Shown in pieces: positions 1 through 9,167 of a stretch of 64,000 nt of DNA. Under the pieces are notes generated by a model. The model ran no database searches, was not told the DNA's origin, and saw nothing but the letters and a program-made list of their open reading frames with translations. Origin of the DNA: Lewinellaceae bacterium (GTDB taxonomy: Bacteria; Bacteroidota; Bacteroidia; Chitinophagales; Saprospiraceae); NCBI GenBank assembly GCA_020636215.1, contig JACJYG010000009.1, positions 248,001 through 312,000 on the forward strand, given 5' to 3'. Each line of letters opens with the position of its first letter. Within the stretch, counting starts at the first letter, position 1. The position numbers and the translations under genes were made by a program.

Positions 1-2130
1 GATTGTGAAGGCCGCGAGTACGCCATCATGGGTTCGGCACGGTATACTCATTTTTTGGACATTACTAATCCGCAAGAGCCAATTGAAGTAAGCCGGTTTT
101 CCGGTAGCGTCAATTCCATCTGGCGGGATTTCAAGACCTATGGCCATTACGCCTATGGAGTAGCGGATCAAGGGACAGATGGCCTGATGGTTTTTGACCT
201 CGGCAGCTTGCCCGATACGGTAACTCAAGTGAATCAACTCACCGGTATTTTCCTGACGGCCCATAATATTTTCATTGACCAGGCCCAGGGACGGCTTTAC
301 GTTGCCGGTTCCAATAGCCGCGGCAACGGCGTTATCGTGTTTGACCTCAAGGCAGACCCCAGTAACCCTGCACTATTGGGAAGCATTCCGCTACCGGGAG
401 GCTATATCCACGACATCTACGTTCGCGACAATATCGCCTATTGCTCCCATGGCAATCAGGGGCTTGCCATATACGACCTGACTGATCCAAACAACCTGAT
501 CCCCCTGGGCAGCCTTACAAGTTATCCGGAACAAGGTTACAACCACGCCAGCTGGCTGACAGAAGATGGAAGTAAACTAGTCTTTGCCGACGAAACCCAC
601 GGCCGCAGCCTGAAACTGGCTGACGTGTCGGATCCCGCCAATATTACGATACTCGACCTTTTTAAATCAAGCTTGCTCGCTCCTTCCGCCACCAATAGTA
701 TTGCACACAATCCCTTTGTCCGGGGGCAATACGCTATTGTGTCCTATTACCATGATGGCGTTCAGATATTTGACTTGTCCAACCCGGAGGACGTACAACA
801 GGTAGCTTATTTTGATACTTATCCGGGAAACCAGAATTATAGTGGCTACGAAGGATGCTGGGGTGTCTATCCCTTCCTGCCTTCCGGGAATATTATTGCC
901 TCGGATATCACCCACGGATTATTCGTTTTATCTGCTGACAGCATCGCATTCGAACCGCCACCAGCCTTGAGCGCCGGTTTGGAGGTGACTGCTCCATCGG
1001 CTCTTTGCGAAGGAGACACCGCGCTGCTCTCCGCGGTTCAGCAAGGCCTTTTTTCCTACCATTGGTATAAAGACGGAGCCTTGCTGGAAGAGGAGGACGC
1101 TACACTTACCGTTACCCAATCCGGTGCTTACACTTTAATCGCAAGCAATGGCATTTGTACAGATACCTCCCTGGCGGTTGAACTCCAGTTTGCCCCTTTG
1201 CCCGAAGCAATCCTGGCCGACTCCTTGCTCCTGTTCTGTGGCGATGTCCCTCCCTCGATTTCCACGCCTTCAGAAGGTGAAACATATACGTGGTACCTGA
1301 ATGGGCAAGCATTGAACCAAAGTGCCGGGCCGCAGTTGGATGTTACAGAAAGTGGCGTGTATCAGGTTGAAGTTTCGGCAGGCGGCTGTAGCACCATTTC
1401 AAATGAGCTAGAGGTTATTTTGGGTATCATGCCCAATCCTACTTACAACCTGGTTTATCCATCTACCCTCTGCCTGGGAAGTGACACCATTTCACTAGTA
1501 CTTCCTGAAGAAAACGGCCAATTTTATGCTATTTCTAGCGAAGGCTCCCCTGCCTTTGATACCCTGGAAAGCCTAATCTATCCCATTACCGCTAACGGAC
1601 TGTATCATCTTTTTGCTTTCAATGAAAATTGCTCCCTCGAAGTGAGCCTGCCATTAGAGGACGCTTTCCATGAGCCGCTGATTCCCACGATAACAGTCGA
1701 GAACAATGTGTTGACGGCTTCCGAATCCAGTTCTTACCAGTGGTATCTGGACGGGGAACCCATTTTTGAGGCCAATGAGCAGTCTTTTCTGGCATTGGCA
1801 AGCGGGTCGTATTCCGTTGAAGTGGTTGACCTCAACGGTTGCAACGCAGTTTCCGCGCCAGTATCTCTAATGGTCAATGCCGTATTGGAAGCTGGCCAAG
1901 TTGGGATGCAATTGTATCCCAACCCGGTGGAAGGCCGGTTGTTCATCAAAGTTCCCAGCCCAATCCGGGAGGCCCGACTGCTCAGCCTGGATGGCCGCCT
2001 GCTGTTGGTTGCAAACGGAAGCCAAGCTTCTGGTATGGAAATCAACACGACAGCCCTGCCGGCAGGTGAATACCTGGTGCAGGTTTTGCTTCAGGACGGT
2101 GTGTTTAATCATTTGATCATTAAAGAATGA
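1..2130 (+). CDS. Choice-of-anchor B family protein with T9SS sorting domain, 5' truncated by window edge
   Basis: The frame is open from base 1 (DCEGREYAIMGSARYTHFLDITNP-like start of the visible part), so the ATG at 28 is internal and the true start lies upstream. The first 300 residues carry LVIVD-type propeller repeats of the choice-of-anchor B family, with recurring 'FDL..NP' and 'YDLTDPNN' blades and a cysteine in 'YEGCWGVYPFLPSG'. Two or three Ig-like segments follow (SYHWYKDG, TYTWYLNG and SYQWYLDG cores). The last 80 residues are a type A T9SS sorting domain (LYPNPVEGRLFIKV ... LPAGEYLVQVLLQDG). The protein is therefore expected to cross the outer membrane by T9SS and be released or anchored at the surface. 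The ligand of the propeller is unknown. The family call is firm; the biological role is not. Confidence 0.85.
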   Translation, partial: DCEGREYAIMGSARYTHFLDITNPQEPIEVSRFSGSVNSIWRDFKTYGHYAYGVADQGTDGLMVFDLGSLPDTVTQVNQLTGIFLTAHNIFIDQAQGRLYVAGSNSRGNGVIVFDLKADPSNPALLGSIPLPGGYIHDIYVRDNIAYCSHGNQGLAIYDLTDPNNLIPLGSLTSYPEQGYNHASWLTEDGSKLVFADETHGRSLKLADVSDPANITILDLFKSSLLAPSATNSIAHNPFVRGQYAIVSYYHDGVQIFDLSNPEDVQQVAYFDTYPGNQNYSGYEGCWGVYPFLPSGNIIASDITHGLFVLSADSIAFEPPPALSAGLEVTAPSALCEGDTALLSAVQQGLFSYHWYKDGALLEEEDATLTVTQSGAYTLIASNGICTDTSLAVELQFAPLPEAILADSLLLFCGDVPPSISTPSEGETYTWYLNGQALNQSAGPQLDVTESGVYQVEVSAGGCSTISNELEVILGIMPNPTYNLVYPSTLCLGSDTISLVLPEENGQFYAISSEGSPAFDTLESLIYPITANGLYHLFAFNENCSLEVSLPLEDAFHEPLIPTITVENNVLTASESSSYQWYLDGEPIFEANEQSFLALASGSYSVEVVDLNGCNAVSAPVSLMVNAVLEAGQVGMQLYPNPVEGRLFIKVPSPIREARLLSLDGRLLLVANGSQASGMEINTTALPAGEYLVQVLLQDGVFNHLIIKE

Positions 2131-2510
2131 GACACGCCAAACCGGGTTGCGAACTTTGCGCAATACTGACAAAGATCATTTTATCCTTCCCAAAAAAAAG
2201 CAAACTTGCCCATCCAAAATAAATCATATGCCGGTAAAAGGATTTACTGTCGGATATTTTCCTTTGGGGGGGTAAGCACTGAAATAATTTCAAATTTAAA
2301 TAGGTCAATTTACGCTCATAAGATATATTTGTTCCAGTTAAGCTCTAAAATTACAGTAAGCCATATCAATCCTAATACTCAGCGCTTTTAAATATCTTAT
2401 TTTCAACGATTTACGCCTCTTGATTCAAATGCAATCCTAGTGTTTCTTTAACGCTAAATGGCTGGGTAATGATCTTTCCAAAGCATATTGAATTAAAAAC
2501 TGTAGTTATT
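2131..2510. other. 380-bp intergenic region upstream of susC
   Basis: No convincing gene or RNA is visible. The stretch is AT-rich compared with its neighbours and carries one good Bacteroidota -7 element (described separately). That leaves a leader of about 170 nt before the susC start at 2511, which may hold regulatory structure I could not resolve. I see no strong terminator for the preceding gene. Confidence 0.5.
2324..2331 (+). promoter_or_regulatory. Candidate -7 promoter element of the susCDE operon
   Basis: TATATTTG matches the Bacteroidota primary-sigma -7 consensus TAnnTTTG exactly. The expected -33 TTTG about 19 bp upstream is poor (only AT-rich sequence), so the locus may need an activator. 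This is a motif match only; no transcription start is known. Confidence 0.45.
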
Positions 2511-5500
2511 ATGAAAAAACATCTACGCTGCGCCGTAGCCTTATGGGCTGTGCTGTTCATGGCTGCCCAGGCTTATGCGCAAGGAACTGTCCAGGGGACA
2601 GTCACCGATGAAAAAGGCGAGCCTTTGATCGGTGCGACTATTTTACTGGTGGGTAGCAGTAAAGGCACCGCCACGGATTTTGAAGGTAACTATACCTTGG
2701 AGAATGTTTCTCCCGGTACACAAGAACTGCTGGCCTCTTACACAGGCTTTAGCGACAAAAAAATGACAGTCAACGTAATAGACGGGCAGTCCGTTACGGC
2801 CAACTTTCAGCTAGGGGAAGATGTCGAGATCCTGGAGGAAGTAGTAGTTATTGGGTATGGTACTGCCCGAAAAGAGGACGCCACCGGTGTTGTGGCTAAA
2901 ATAACCAACGAAGATTTCAACAAGGGCGCCATTGTGTCTCCTGAAAACCTGTTGGCCGGTAAAGTGGCCGGGGTACAGATCACCCCGAACAGTGGCGCAC
3001 CAGGTGAGGGCACCAAAGTGCGCATCCGTGGAGGCACCTCTATCAATGCCAGCAATGAGCCGCTTTACGTGATCGATGGAATCCCTATCGACAACGAGGG
3101 TTTTGCCGGCGGCCGCAACCCGCTGAACTTCCTAAACCCGAGTGATATCGAGTCCTTTACGGTACTGAAAGACGCCTCGGCAACAGCCATCTATGGTTCG
3201 CGGGGCGCCAATGGCGTTATTATCATTACGACCAAGAAAGGGAAATCCGGAAGCCGCCCCCGCATTAGTTATGAAGGGTATTACACCACCAACCAGATTG
3301 CCAGCGACCCACAGGTACTGGACGCCAAGGCTTTCCGCGATGTGGTCACCTACATTGCCCCTTCCCGCCTGGAAAGCCTGGGCAGCGCCAATACCAATTG
3401 GTTCGATGAGATGCTGCGCACGGCCACCGGCCAGAACCATTCCTTAAGCCTCACCGGTGGTGGGGAAAACATGGGATACCGTTTATCGGCAGGATATCAG
3501 AACCTGGAAGGCATCCTCCAGGGTTCTGAAACAGAGCGGATCAGCTTCAGCGCCAACTACAATTACAGCCTCTTTGACAACCGCCTGGTCATCAACACCA
3601 ATATCCGAGGCGCAACGACCAAGGACCTTTTTGATCCGGGCATCGGCGCCGCCTGGGATTTTGACCCTACGCAACCGGTACTGGACCCGGCAAATACCGC
3701 TTTTGGAGGCTTTTTCGAATACGGCAACGCCCTGGCGCCCCGCAACCCGGTGTCGGCCTTCAAGCAGAATGAAAACCAAGGCCAGGCATTCCGGAGCATT
3801 GGCAACCTGGAACTGGAATACAAATTCGATGACCTGGTTCCCGGCTTAAGTTTCAAAACCAACTTGGGCTATGACGTGAATAAGGGGGAGAAAGTAGAAT
3901 TCCAACCCTCTACTTATGTCAACACGCAGGTGTCCAACTATAACGGCCGGATCAAGATCGAGAACTACACTCGCACCAACTACTTGCTGGACGCGTACCT
4001 GAACTATAAGAAAACCTTGGGAACGAAGCACCGTTTGGATTTTGTGGCCGGTTACTCCTATCAGGACTTCAATGAAGCTTATCCGCTCTTTGAAGGGCAA
4101 AACCTGTCCACTGACGCCTTTGGCGCCAACCGCCCTGACTTAGCCGAGGACGTATTTCCTCAGAACACCACCTGGGAGAACCGGCTCATCTCCTTCTTTG
4201 GCCGCCTAAACTATAATTTTGACGAGCGCTACCTGTTTACGGTTACGGTGCGCCGGGACGGTTCCACCCGCTTTGGGCCGGAAAACCGCTGGGGTACTTT
4301 CCCATCTGCCGCTTTCGCCTGGCGGATACTGGAAGAAGACTTTGCCAGCGGCCTGCAAAGTGTATTCTCTGACCTGAAGCTTCGCCTGGGATATGGGGTC
4401 ACCGGTACGGAATCCATTGGCGATTACCGCTACCTGCCCAAATATAGCTTCAGTGATTCCAGGGCCCAGTACCAGATCGGTACGGCTGCTGATGGCACGC
4501 CTATTTTTGTCACCACCGCTCGCCCGGATCCTTACGATGCTGGCCTGAAATGGGAAGAGACCTCTTCCTACAACGTTGGCCTTGACTTTGGTTTCTCCAA
4601 TGGCCGCATTAATGGTTCGTTAGATTATTACTACAAAAACACACAGGACCTGCTGTTCGAGGTCGACATCGCTGCCGGCACCAACTTGTCGGACCGCGTG
4701 CTGACCAACATTGGCGAACTGGACAACCAGGGCGTAGAATTGACGTTGAACGCCAGTGTCCTGAACAAACCGGGGCTCAACTGGGACCTGAGCGGGAATA
4801 TCGCTTATAATGTCAATGAGGTAAAGGCGATCAGCAATATTGCTGGCGCCGGCATCCGCACGGGAGGCATTAATGGCGGCGTTGGCAACAACATACAGAT
4901 CATCCAGGTAGGCCAGCAGGTCAACTCCTTTTATGTCTATGAACACCAACTCGGAAGCGATGGCCTACCATTGCGCGACGGCATTGACTATAACGACGAT
5001 GGCAAGACAGACGACCTGGATATGTACGTAGACCAAAATGGAGACGGCATCATCAACGAGAAGGACCTTCGAATTTTCAATGCCCCGGCGCCGGATGTGA
5101 TCTATGGCATCACCTCCAATTTCGGATTCAAAGGCTTTGACCTTTCCTTCACCCTGCGAGGCGCCGTTGGCAACTATATTTACAACAACAACGCTTCTTC
5201 CAAAGGTTTCTACCAGCGTGTCCAGGGTACTGGTATTGGAAATAACCGCTATTTCCTAAACAACATTCACCAATCAGCCTTGGTAACTGGCTTCAATACG
5301 ATTCAACTTTTCTCCGACTACTATATCGAAGATGCTTCCTTCCTTCGAATGGATAACATCACCCTGGGTTATACCTTCCGGCCTAAGACGGGCATTTCCA
5401 GTCTGCGCTTGTATGCCACAGCGCAAAATTTATTTGTCTTGACTGAGTATTCAGGCCTTGACCCGGAAGTTGACAATGGCATTGATAGTGCGCCTTATCC

Positions 5501-5543
5501 ACGGCCACGCGGGTTCATTTTTGGCCTCAGCCTGGGGCTTTAA
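2511..5543 (+). CDS. susC: SusC/RagA-type TonB-dependent outer membrane transporter
   Basis: A 1010-residue TonB-linked outer membrane channel that imports oligosaccharides together with the SusD lipoprotein encoded next. I chose the start at 2511 because it opens a normal signal peptide (MKKHLRCAVALWAV...AQAYAQ); the in-frame ATG at 2469 would put 14 charged residues before it. Order: carboxypeptidase-regulatory-like domain (GTVTDEKGEPLIGATILL), plug with 'VVVIGYGTARKED', the SusC/RagA signature 'NEPLYVIDGIPIDN' and 'SATAIYGSRGANGVIIITTKKG', then the beta barrel ending in the aromatic-rich 'GFIFGLSLGL'. An extracellular loop near residue 845 has a calcium-binding type stretch, 'DQNGDGIINEKDL'. 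It is first in a susC-susD-susE operon facing a GH65 maltose phosphorylase operon, which suggests malto-oligosaccharide uptake. The substrate is inferred from context only. Confidence 0.93.
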   Translation: MKKHLRCAVALWAVLFMAAQAYAQGTVQGTVTDEKGEPLIGATILLVGSSKGTATDFEGNYTLENVSPGTQELLASYTGFSDKKMTVNVIDGQSVTANFQLGEDVEILEEVVVIGYGTARKEDATGVVAKITNEDFNKGAIVSPENLLAGKVAGVQITPNSGAPGEGTKVRIRGGTSINASNEPLYVIDGIPIDNEGFAGGRNPLNFLNPSDIESFTVLKDASATAIYGSRGANGVIIITTKKGKSGSRPRISYEGYYTTNQIASDPQVLDAKAFRDVVTYIAPSRLESLGSANTNWFDEMLRTATGQNHSLSLTGGGENMGYRLSAGYQNLEGILQGSETERISFSANYNYSLFDNRLVINTNIRGATTKDLFDPGIGAAWDFDPTQPVLDPANTAFGGFFEYGNALAPRNPVSAFKQNENQGQAFRSIGNLELEYKFDDLVPGLSFKTNLGYDVNKGEKVEFQPSTYVNTQVSNYNGRIKIENYTRTNYLLDAYLNYKKTLGTKHRLDFVAGYSYQDFNEAYPLFEGQNLSTDAFGANRPDLAEDVFPQNTTWENRLISFFGRLNYNFDERYLFTVTVRRDGSTRFGPENRWGTFPSAAFAWRILEEDFASGLQSVFSDLKLRLGYGVTGTESIGDYRYLPKYSFSDSRAQYQIGTAADGTPIFVTTARPDPYDAGLKWEETSSYNVGLDFGFSNGRINGSLDYYYKNTQDLLFEVDIAAGTNLSDRVLTNIGELDNQGVELTLNASVLNKPGLNWDLSGNIAYNVNEVKAISNIAGAGIRTGGINGGVGNNIQIIQVGQQVNSFYVYEHQLGSDGLPLRDGIDYNDDGKTDDLDMYVDQNGDGIINEKDLRIFNAPAPDVIYGITSNFGFKGFDLSFTLRGAVGNYIYNNNASSKGFYQRVQGTGIGNNRYFLNNIHQSALVTGFNTIQLFSDYYIEDASFLRMDNITLGYTFRPKTGISSLRLYATAQNLFVLTEYSGLDPEVDNGIDSAPYPRPRGFIFGLSLGL

Positions 5544-5570
5544 TTTTTTTATTATTAAAAAAGCAGATCA

Positions 5571-7148
5571 ATGAAAAAGATCATCAATATATCACTGATT
5601 TTCATCCTGGGCGTGCTGTCTGCCTGCACCGACCTGGATGTAACGCCAAAGAACGACCTGACGCCGGATGTGTTCTTCACGGAGGATGACGCCTATGCGC
5701 GCTTTCTCGACCGGATTTACGCCGGCCTTGCCGTGACGGGGCAGCAGGGCCCTGCCGGCAATGCGGACATCAAAGGCATTGACGAGGGATTCTCCCAATA
5801 CATACGCCAGTACTGGCAGTTGCAGGAATTATCCACCGATGAGGCGGTCATTGCCTGGGTACAGGATGACGGTTTGTTCGACCTGCATGACCACTCCTGG
5901 GGCAGCGCGAACCCTTTTGTACGGGCCACCTACTACCGGATTTTCTTCCAGGTTTCTCTGGCCAACGAATTCCTCCGCGAATCCACTGATGACAAACTGG
6001 ACGGCAGGGGCGTTAGTGAAGAGGTGCGGGCGGAAATGCCAGCTTTTCGGGCAGAGGCGCGTTTCCTTCGCGCCCTGAGTTACTGGCACGGTATCGACCT
6101 GTTCGGAAACATCCCCTTCTACACCGAAGAGCAAGCCATTGGCGGCAGCGCCCCGCGCCAGGCCAGCCGGGAAGAAGTATTCAATTACCTGATTGGTGAA
6201 TTGCAGGACATTGAGGCCGACATGTTGGCCCCCGGTACGAATGCCTATGGCCGGGCTGACCGCGCCGCCCTTTGGATGTTGCAGGCCAAATTGTACCTGA
6301 ATGGAGAAGTGTATACGGGTAAGCCTTATTACACCGAGTGCATTGCCGCATGCAACAAAGTGATCTCTTCCGGCGCTTTTAGCTTGCAGGAAAATTACAG
6401 CCACAATTTCCTGGCTGACAACCACTTGTCACCGGAAATCATTTTCGCCGTCAACTTTGACGGGGAGTTCACACAGACCTATGGTGGCACCACTTATCTG
6501 GTCCATGCCGCTATTGGAGGCAACATGGATGCCGCCAATTTCGGCGTCAATAGTGGTTGGGGGGGCCTGCGCACTACCAGCGCCCTGGTTGACCTGTTTC
6601 CTGACGAGACGGGCGGCATCGATGAGCGCGCTATTTTCTACACCGATGGCCAAACCAAGTCCATCGAATCGCTCACTGAGTTCACCAACGGCTACGCCGT
6701 ACCCAAGTATCAGAATGTCACTTCTGACGGCACTCCAGGCTCCGACCTGACCTTTGCCGACACGGATTACCCTATGTTCCGCCTGGCTGACGCCTACCTG
6801 ATGTACGCCGAAGCTGTTCTGCGCAATGGACAAGGTGGCGATGTGGCCACTGCAGTGGGGTATATTAATCAACTTCGGGAACGCGCCTACAACAATGCCA
6901 ACGGAAATATCACGGCCGATGGATTGACGCTTGACTTCATCCTGGACGAGCGCGCCCGCGAGCTGTACTGGGAAGGCCATCGGCGCCAGGACCTCATTCG
7001 CTACAACCTCTTCACCGAGAATGGCATCTGGCCCTGGAAGGGAGGAGTAAAGGAAGGAAAAACCACCGAGGCTTTCCGAAACCTTTACCCCATACCCGCC
7101 AACGACCTGCTGGCCAATCCGAATCTGTCGCAAAACGATGGGTATTAA
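5571..7148 (+). CDS. susD: SusD/RagB-family nutrient-binding outer membrane lipoprotein
   Basis: A 525-residue surface lipoprotein that caps the SusC barrel and captures glycan. The signal peptide ends in a lipobox (GVLSAC, Cys19), followed by 'TDLDVTPKNDLTPDVFFTEDDAY', typical of SusD N-termini. The TPR-like helical core (FRAEARFLRALSYWHGIDLFGNIPF) and the C-terminal signature (LDFILDERARELYWEGHRRQDLIRY) are both present. It starts 27 bp after susC across an AT-rich A/T-run linker, so the two should be cotranscribed. A strong hairpin with a U-tract follows the stop and may limit expression of the next gene. Confidence 0.93.
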   Translation: MKKIINISLIFILGVLSACTDLDVTPKNDLTPDVFFTEDDAYARFLDRIYAGLAVTGQQGPAGNADIKGIDEGFSQYIRQYWQLQELSTDEAVIAWVQDDGLFDLHDHSWGSANPFVRATYYRIFFQVSLANEFLRESTDDKLDGRGVSEEVRAEMPAFRAEARFLRALSYWHGIDLFGNIPFYTEEQAIGGSAPRQASREEVFNYLIGELQDIEADMLAPGTNAYGRADRAALWMLQAKLYLNGEVYTGKPYYTECIAACNKVISSGAFSLQENYSHNFLADNHLSPEIIFAVNFDGEFTQTYGGTTYLVHAAIGGNMDAANFGVNSGWGGLRTTSALVDLFPDETGGIDERAIFYTDGQTKSIESLTEFTNGYAVPKYQNVTSDGTPGSDLTFADTDYPMFRLADAYLMYAEAVLRNGQGGDVATAVGYINQLRERAYNNANGNITADGLTLDFILDERARELYWEGHRRQDLIRYNLFTENGIWPWKGGVKEGKTTEAFRNLYPIPANDLLANPNLSQNDGY

Positions 7149-7159
7149 AATAATGATTG

Positions 7160-7200
7160 TATGAAGCACCGCCGGTGGCGCCTCATACCCCATTTTTTTT
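7160..7200 (+). terminator. Hairpin plus U-tract between susD and susE (intercistronic terminator or attenuator)
   Basis: Bases 7160-7187 form a near-perfect 28-nt palindrome (TATGAAGCACCGCC paired with GGTGGCGCCTCATA; two mismatches and one G-U). Bases 7193-7200 are eight consecutive T. This is the layout of an intrinsic terminator, yet the downstream lipoprotein gene starts only 23 bp later and has no promoter I can see. I infer partial termination that lowers susE relative to susCD. Confidence 0.65.
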
Positions 7201-7222
7201 GAGTTTCAAACTAATTAAAGAT

Positions 7223-9082
7223 ATGAAAAGGACTATTAAAATATTTACACTAATCATCGGTTTAATTGCGTTGGTGCTTTCCTGCACCAAGGATGAGATC
7301 GATGTGGCCGCCCTGACGGATTTCCCTCCGGGGATCGTTTCTATTTCCCCGGCCGATAACTCCAAAGTCGTCGTTGGCAACTTTGACATCAAAGTCATTT
7401 TTGCCGACGGGCAAAGTTCTCCTTTGTCTACCGCAACAATAACCTTCTCCGATGATTTTGGGAACCAGTTGGCGGCCGAGACCAAAAGCCTCTCCGGCAC
7501 CCGGGATTCCCTGGTCATTCCCGGCAGTTCCTTTGGCGCAGAGTTGCTAGGCCCAGCTGTTTATAACCTAAGCATCAGTGTTAAAGACTCTAAAGGGCAG
7601 GAAACAACACGAGACACGAAGTTCGAGATATCCCTGCTTCCCTTTGCCGCCAACTATAATGAAATGTACCTCTCTGGTGCTTTCAATGGTTGGCCTGCCG
7701 ACGGTTCTGACGCCATGACGCTTGTGGCAGACCACACCTGGGAAATGCAGGGCATTGATATGCAAGGTGGCGAATGGAAGCTTAAGAACTGCGCCAACTG
7801 GTGTGACAAGGACTGGGGCGACCCTGACTGCGATGGCATTGTCCAGGAAACTACCGGCGGCGGCCCCAATTCCGCCTGTAGCCCCAGTGGCTTAGTAAAT
7901 TTCCGCTTCAACGATCAGACATTGGCCTATACCATCTTACCGGCCGTCGAGTTTGAAACAAAACTCAGCGGCTTGTACCTGCTGGGCACTTTCAATAATT
8001 TCGAAGGCAGCCAGTACAAATTCAACCTGATAGCGGATAATACCTGGATGCTTCCGGAGGTCGAACTTACAACGGGAGATCTGTTCAAATTCGCCGAATA
8101 TCCCAGCTTTATGGGCCGCAACTGGGGCGACAGCGAAGGGGATGGCATCGCCGAAGAATTCGGTGCAAACATTATGTTTACTGCACAAAGTGCTTTCTAC
8201 TCCGTTACATTCAATGAAAAGACCCTGGAGTACACCCTGACTTTCCTGCGGTTCCCCACCATCGGGATCATTGGCTCGGCAACGCCCGGAGGATGGGACA
8301 CCGATACTCCAATGACGGATAACGGCGATGGAACTTTCAGTGTCCTGATAGACCTGATCGACGGTGAAGCCAAATTCCGGGCCAACAATTCCTGGGATTT
8401 TAACTGGGGTGGTTCCGACTGGCCTTCTGGTATTGCCGAATTAAATGGCCCCAATATTCCGGTGACGGCCGGCAAGTATAATGTCACCTTCAATCCGACA
8501 ACGCTGGAATACAGTTTTGTCGAAGATGCCGGTTTTGGATCAATCGGGATCATCGGCTCGGCCACGCCCGGAGGATGGGACAACGATACCAATATGAAGG
8601 ACAATGAAGATGGCACCTACACTTTGCTGATCGGCCTGCTCGATGGCGAAGTTAAGTTCCGTGCCGATGACGACTGGGCTGTTAACTGGGGGGCAGCGGA
8701 CTTCCCCACTGGAGTTGGTACTCAGGACGGCCCGAATATTCCAGTTACATTTGGCCTGTACCTGGTCACCTTCAACTCCGTTACCGGCGAATATAACTTC
8801 GCACCGGCTTCGGTGGGCATCATCGGAAGCGCCACTCCAGGTGGCTGGGACAATGACACCAATATGGATCCGGACGCCACTAACCCGAATATCGTTAAGG
8901 TCAATATGGACCTTGTCGATGGGGAAGCAAAATTCCGGCTCAACGATGACTGGGCCACCAACTGGGGCGCCGCAGACTTCCCCACCGGAGTCGGCACTCA
9001 GGATGGGCCCAATATTCCGGTAACGTCGGGAACCTATGATATTTCCTTAAACGTACTGACCGGCGAATACAACTTCCAATAA
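7223..9082 (+). CDS. SusE/SusF-like outer membrane lipoprotein with tandem carbohydrate-binding modules
   Basis: A 619-residue lipoprotein. I place the start at 7223 because it gives a lipoprotein signal peptide (MKRTIKIFTL...LVLSC); the upstream in-frame ATG at 7157 lies inside the susD-susE hairpin. An SusE-type N-terminal Ig-like domain (FPPGIVSISPADNSKVVVGN) leads to five successive modules. Two divergent modules (from about residue 165) are followed by three close copies starting at residues 347, 441 and 531, each opening with 'GIIGSATPGGWD' and containing a 'DGEAKFR' strand, an 'NWG' turn and 'GPNIPVT'. In Bacteroides, SusE and SusF modules of this kind bind starch at the cell surface, and here they probably hold glucan near SusCD. 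There is no visible catalytic domain. Confidence 0.85.
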   Translation: MKRTIKIFTLIIGLIALVLSCTKDEIDVAALTDFPPGIVSISPADNSKVVVGNFDIKVIFADGQSSPLSTATITFSDDFGNQLAAETKSLSGTRDSLVIPGSSFGAELLGPAVYNLSISVKDSKGQETTRDTKFEISLLPFAANYNEMYLSGAFNGWPADGSDAMTLVADHTWEMQGIDMQGGEWKLKNCANWCDKDWGDPDCDGIVQETTGGGPNSACSPSGLVNFRFNDQTLAYTILPAVEFETKLSGLYLLGTFNNFEGSQYKFNLIADNTWMLPEVELTTGDLFKFAEYPSFMGRNWGDSEGDGIAEEFGANIMFTAQSAFYSVTFNEKTLEYTLTFLRFPTIGIIGSATPGGWDTDTPMTDNGDGTFSVLIDLIDGEAKFRANNSWDFNWGGSDWPSGIAELNGPNIPVTAGKYNVTFNPTTLEYSFVEDAGFGSIGIIGSATPGGWDNDTNMKDNEDGTYTLLIGLLDGEVKFRADDDWAVNWGAADFPTGVGTQDGPNIPVTFGLYLVTFNSVTGEYNFAPASVGIIGSATPGGWDNDTNMDPDATNPNIVKVNMDLVDGEAKFRLNDDWATNWGAADFPTGVGTQDGPNIPVTSGTYDISLNVLTGEYNFQ

Positions 9083-9100
9083 GCTACCCGCGTAAATACA

Positions 9101-9135
9101 AAAGCGGCATTCCGATTAGTTCGGAATGCCGCTTT
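9101..9135. terminator. Bidirectional intrinsic terminator between convergent units
   Basis: A perfect 15-bp stem (AAAGCGGCATTCCGA, 9101-9115, paired with 9121-9135) with loop TTAGT and an A-run on one side and T-run on the other. It lies between the susE stop (9082) and the MFS stop (9168) and can serve both strands. Confidence 0.9.
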
Positions 9136-9167
9136 CTTTTCCTGCCAGAATGATATCGAGCAAGTAA

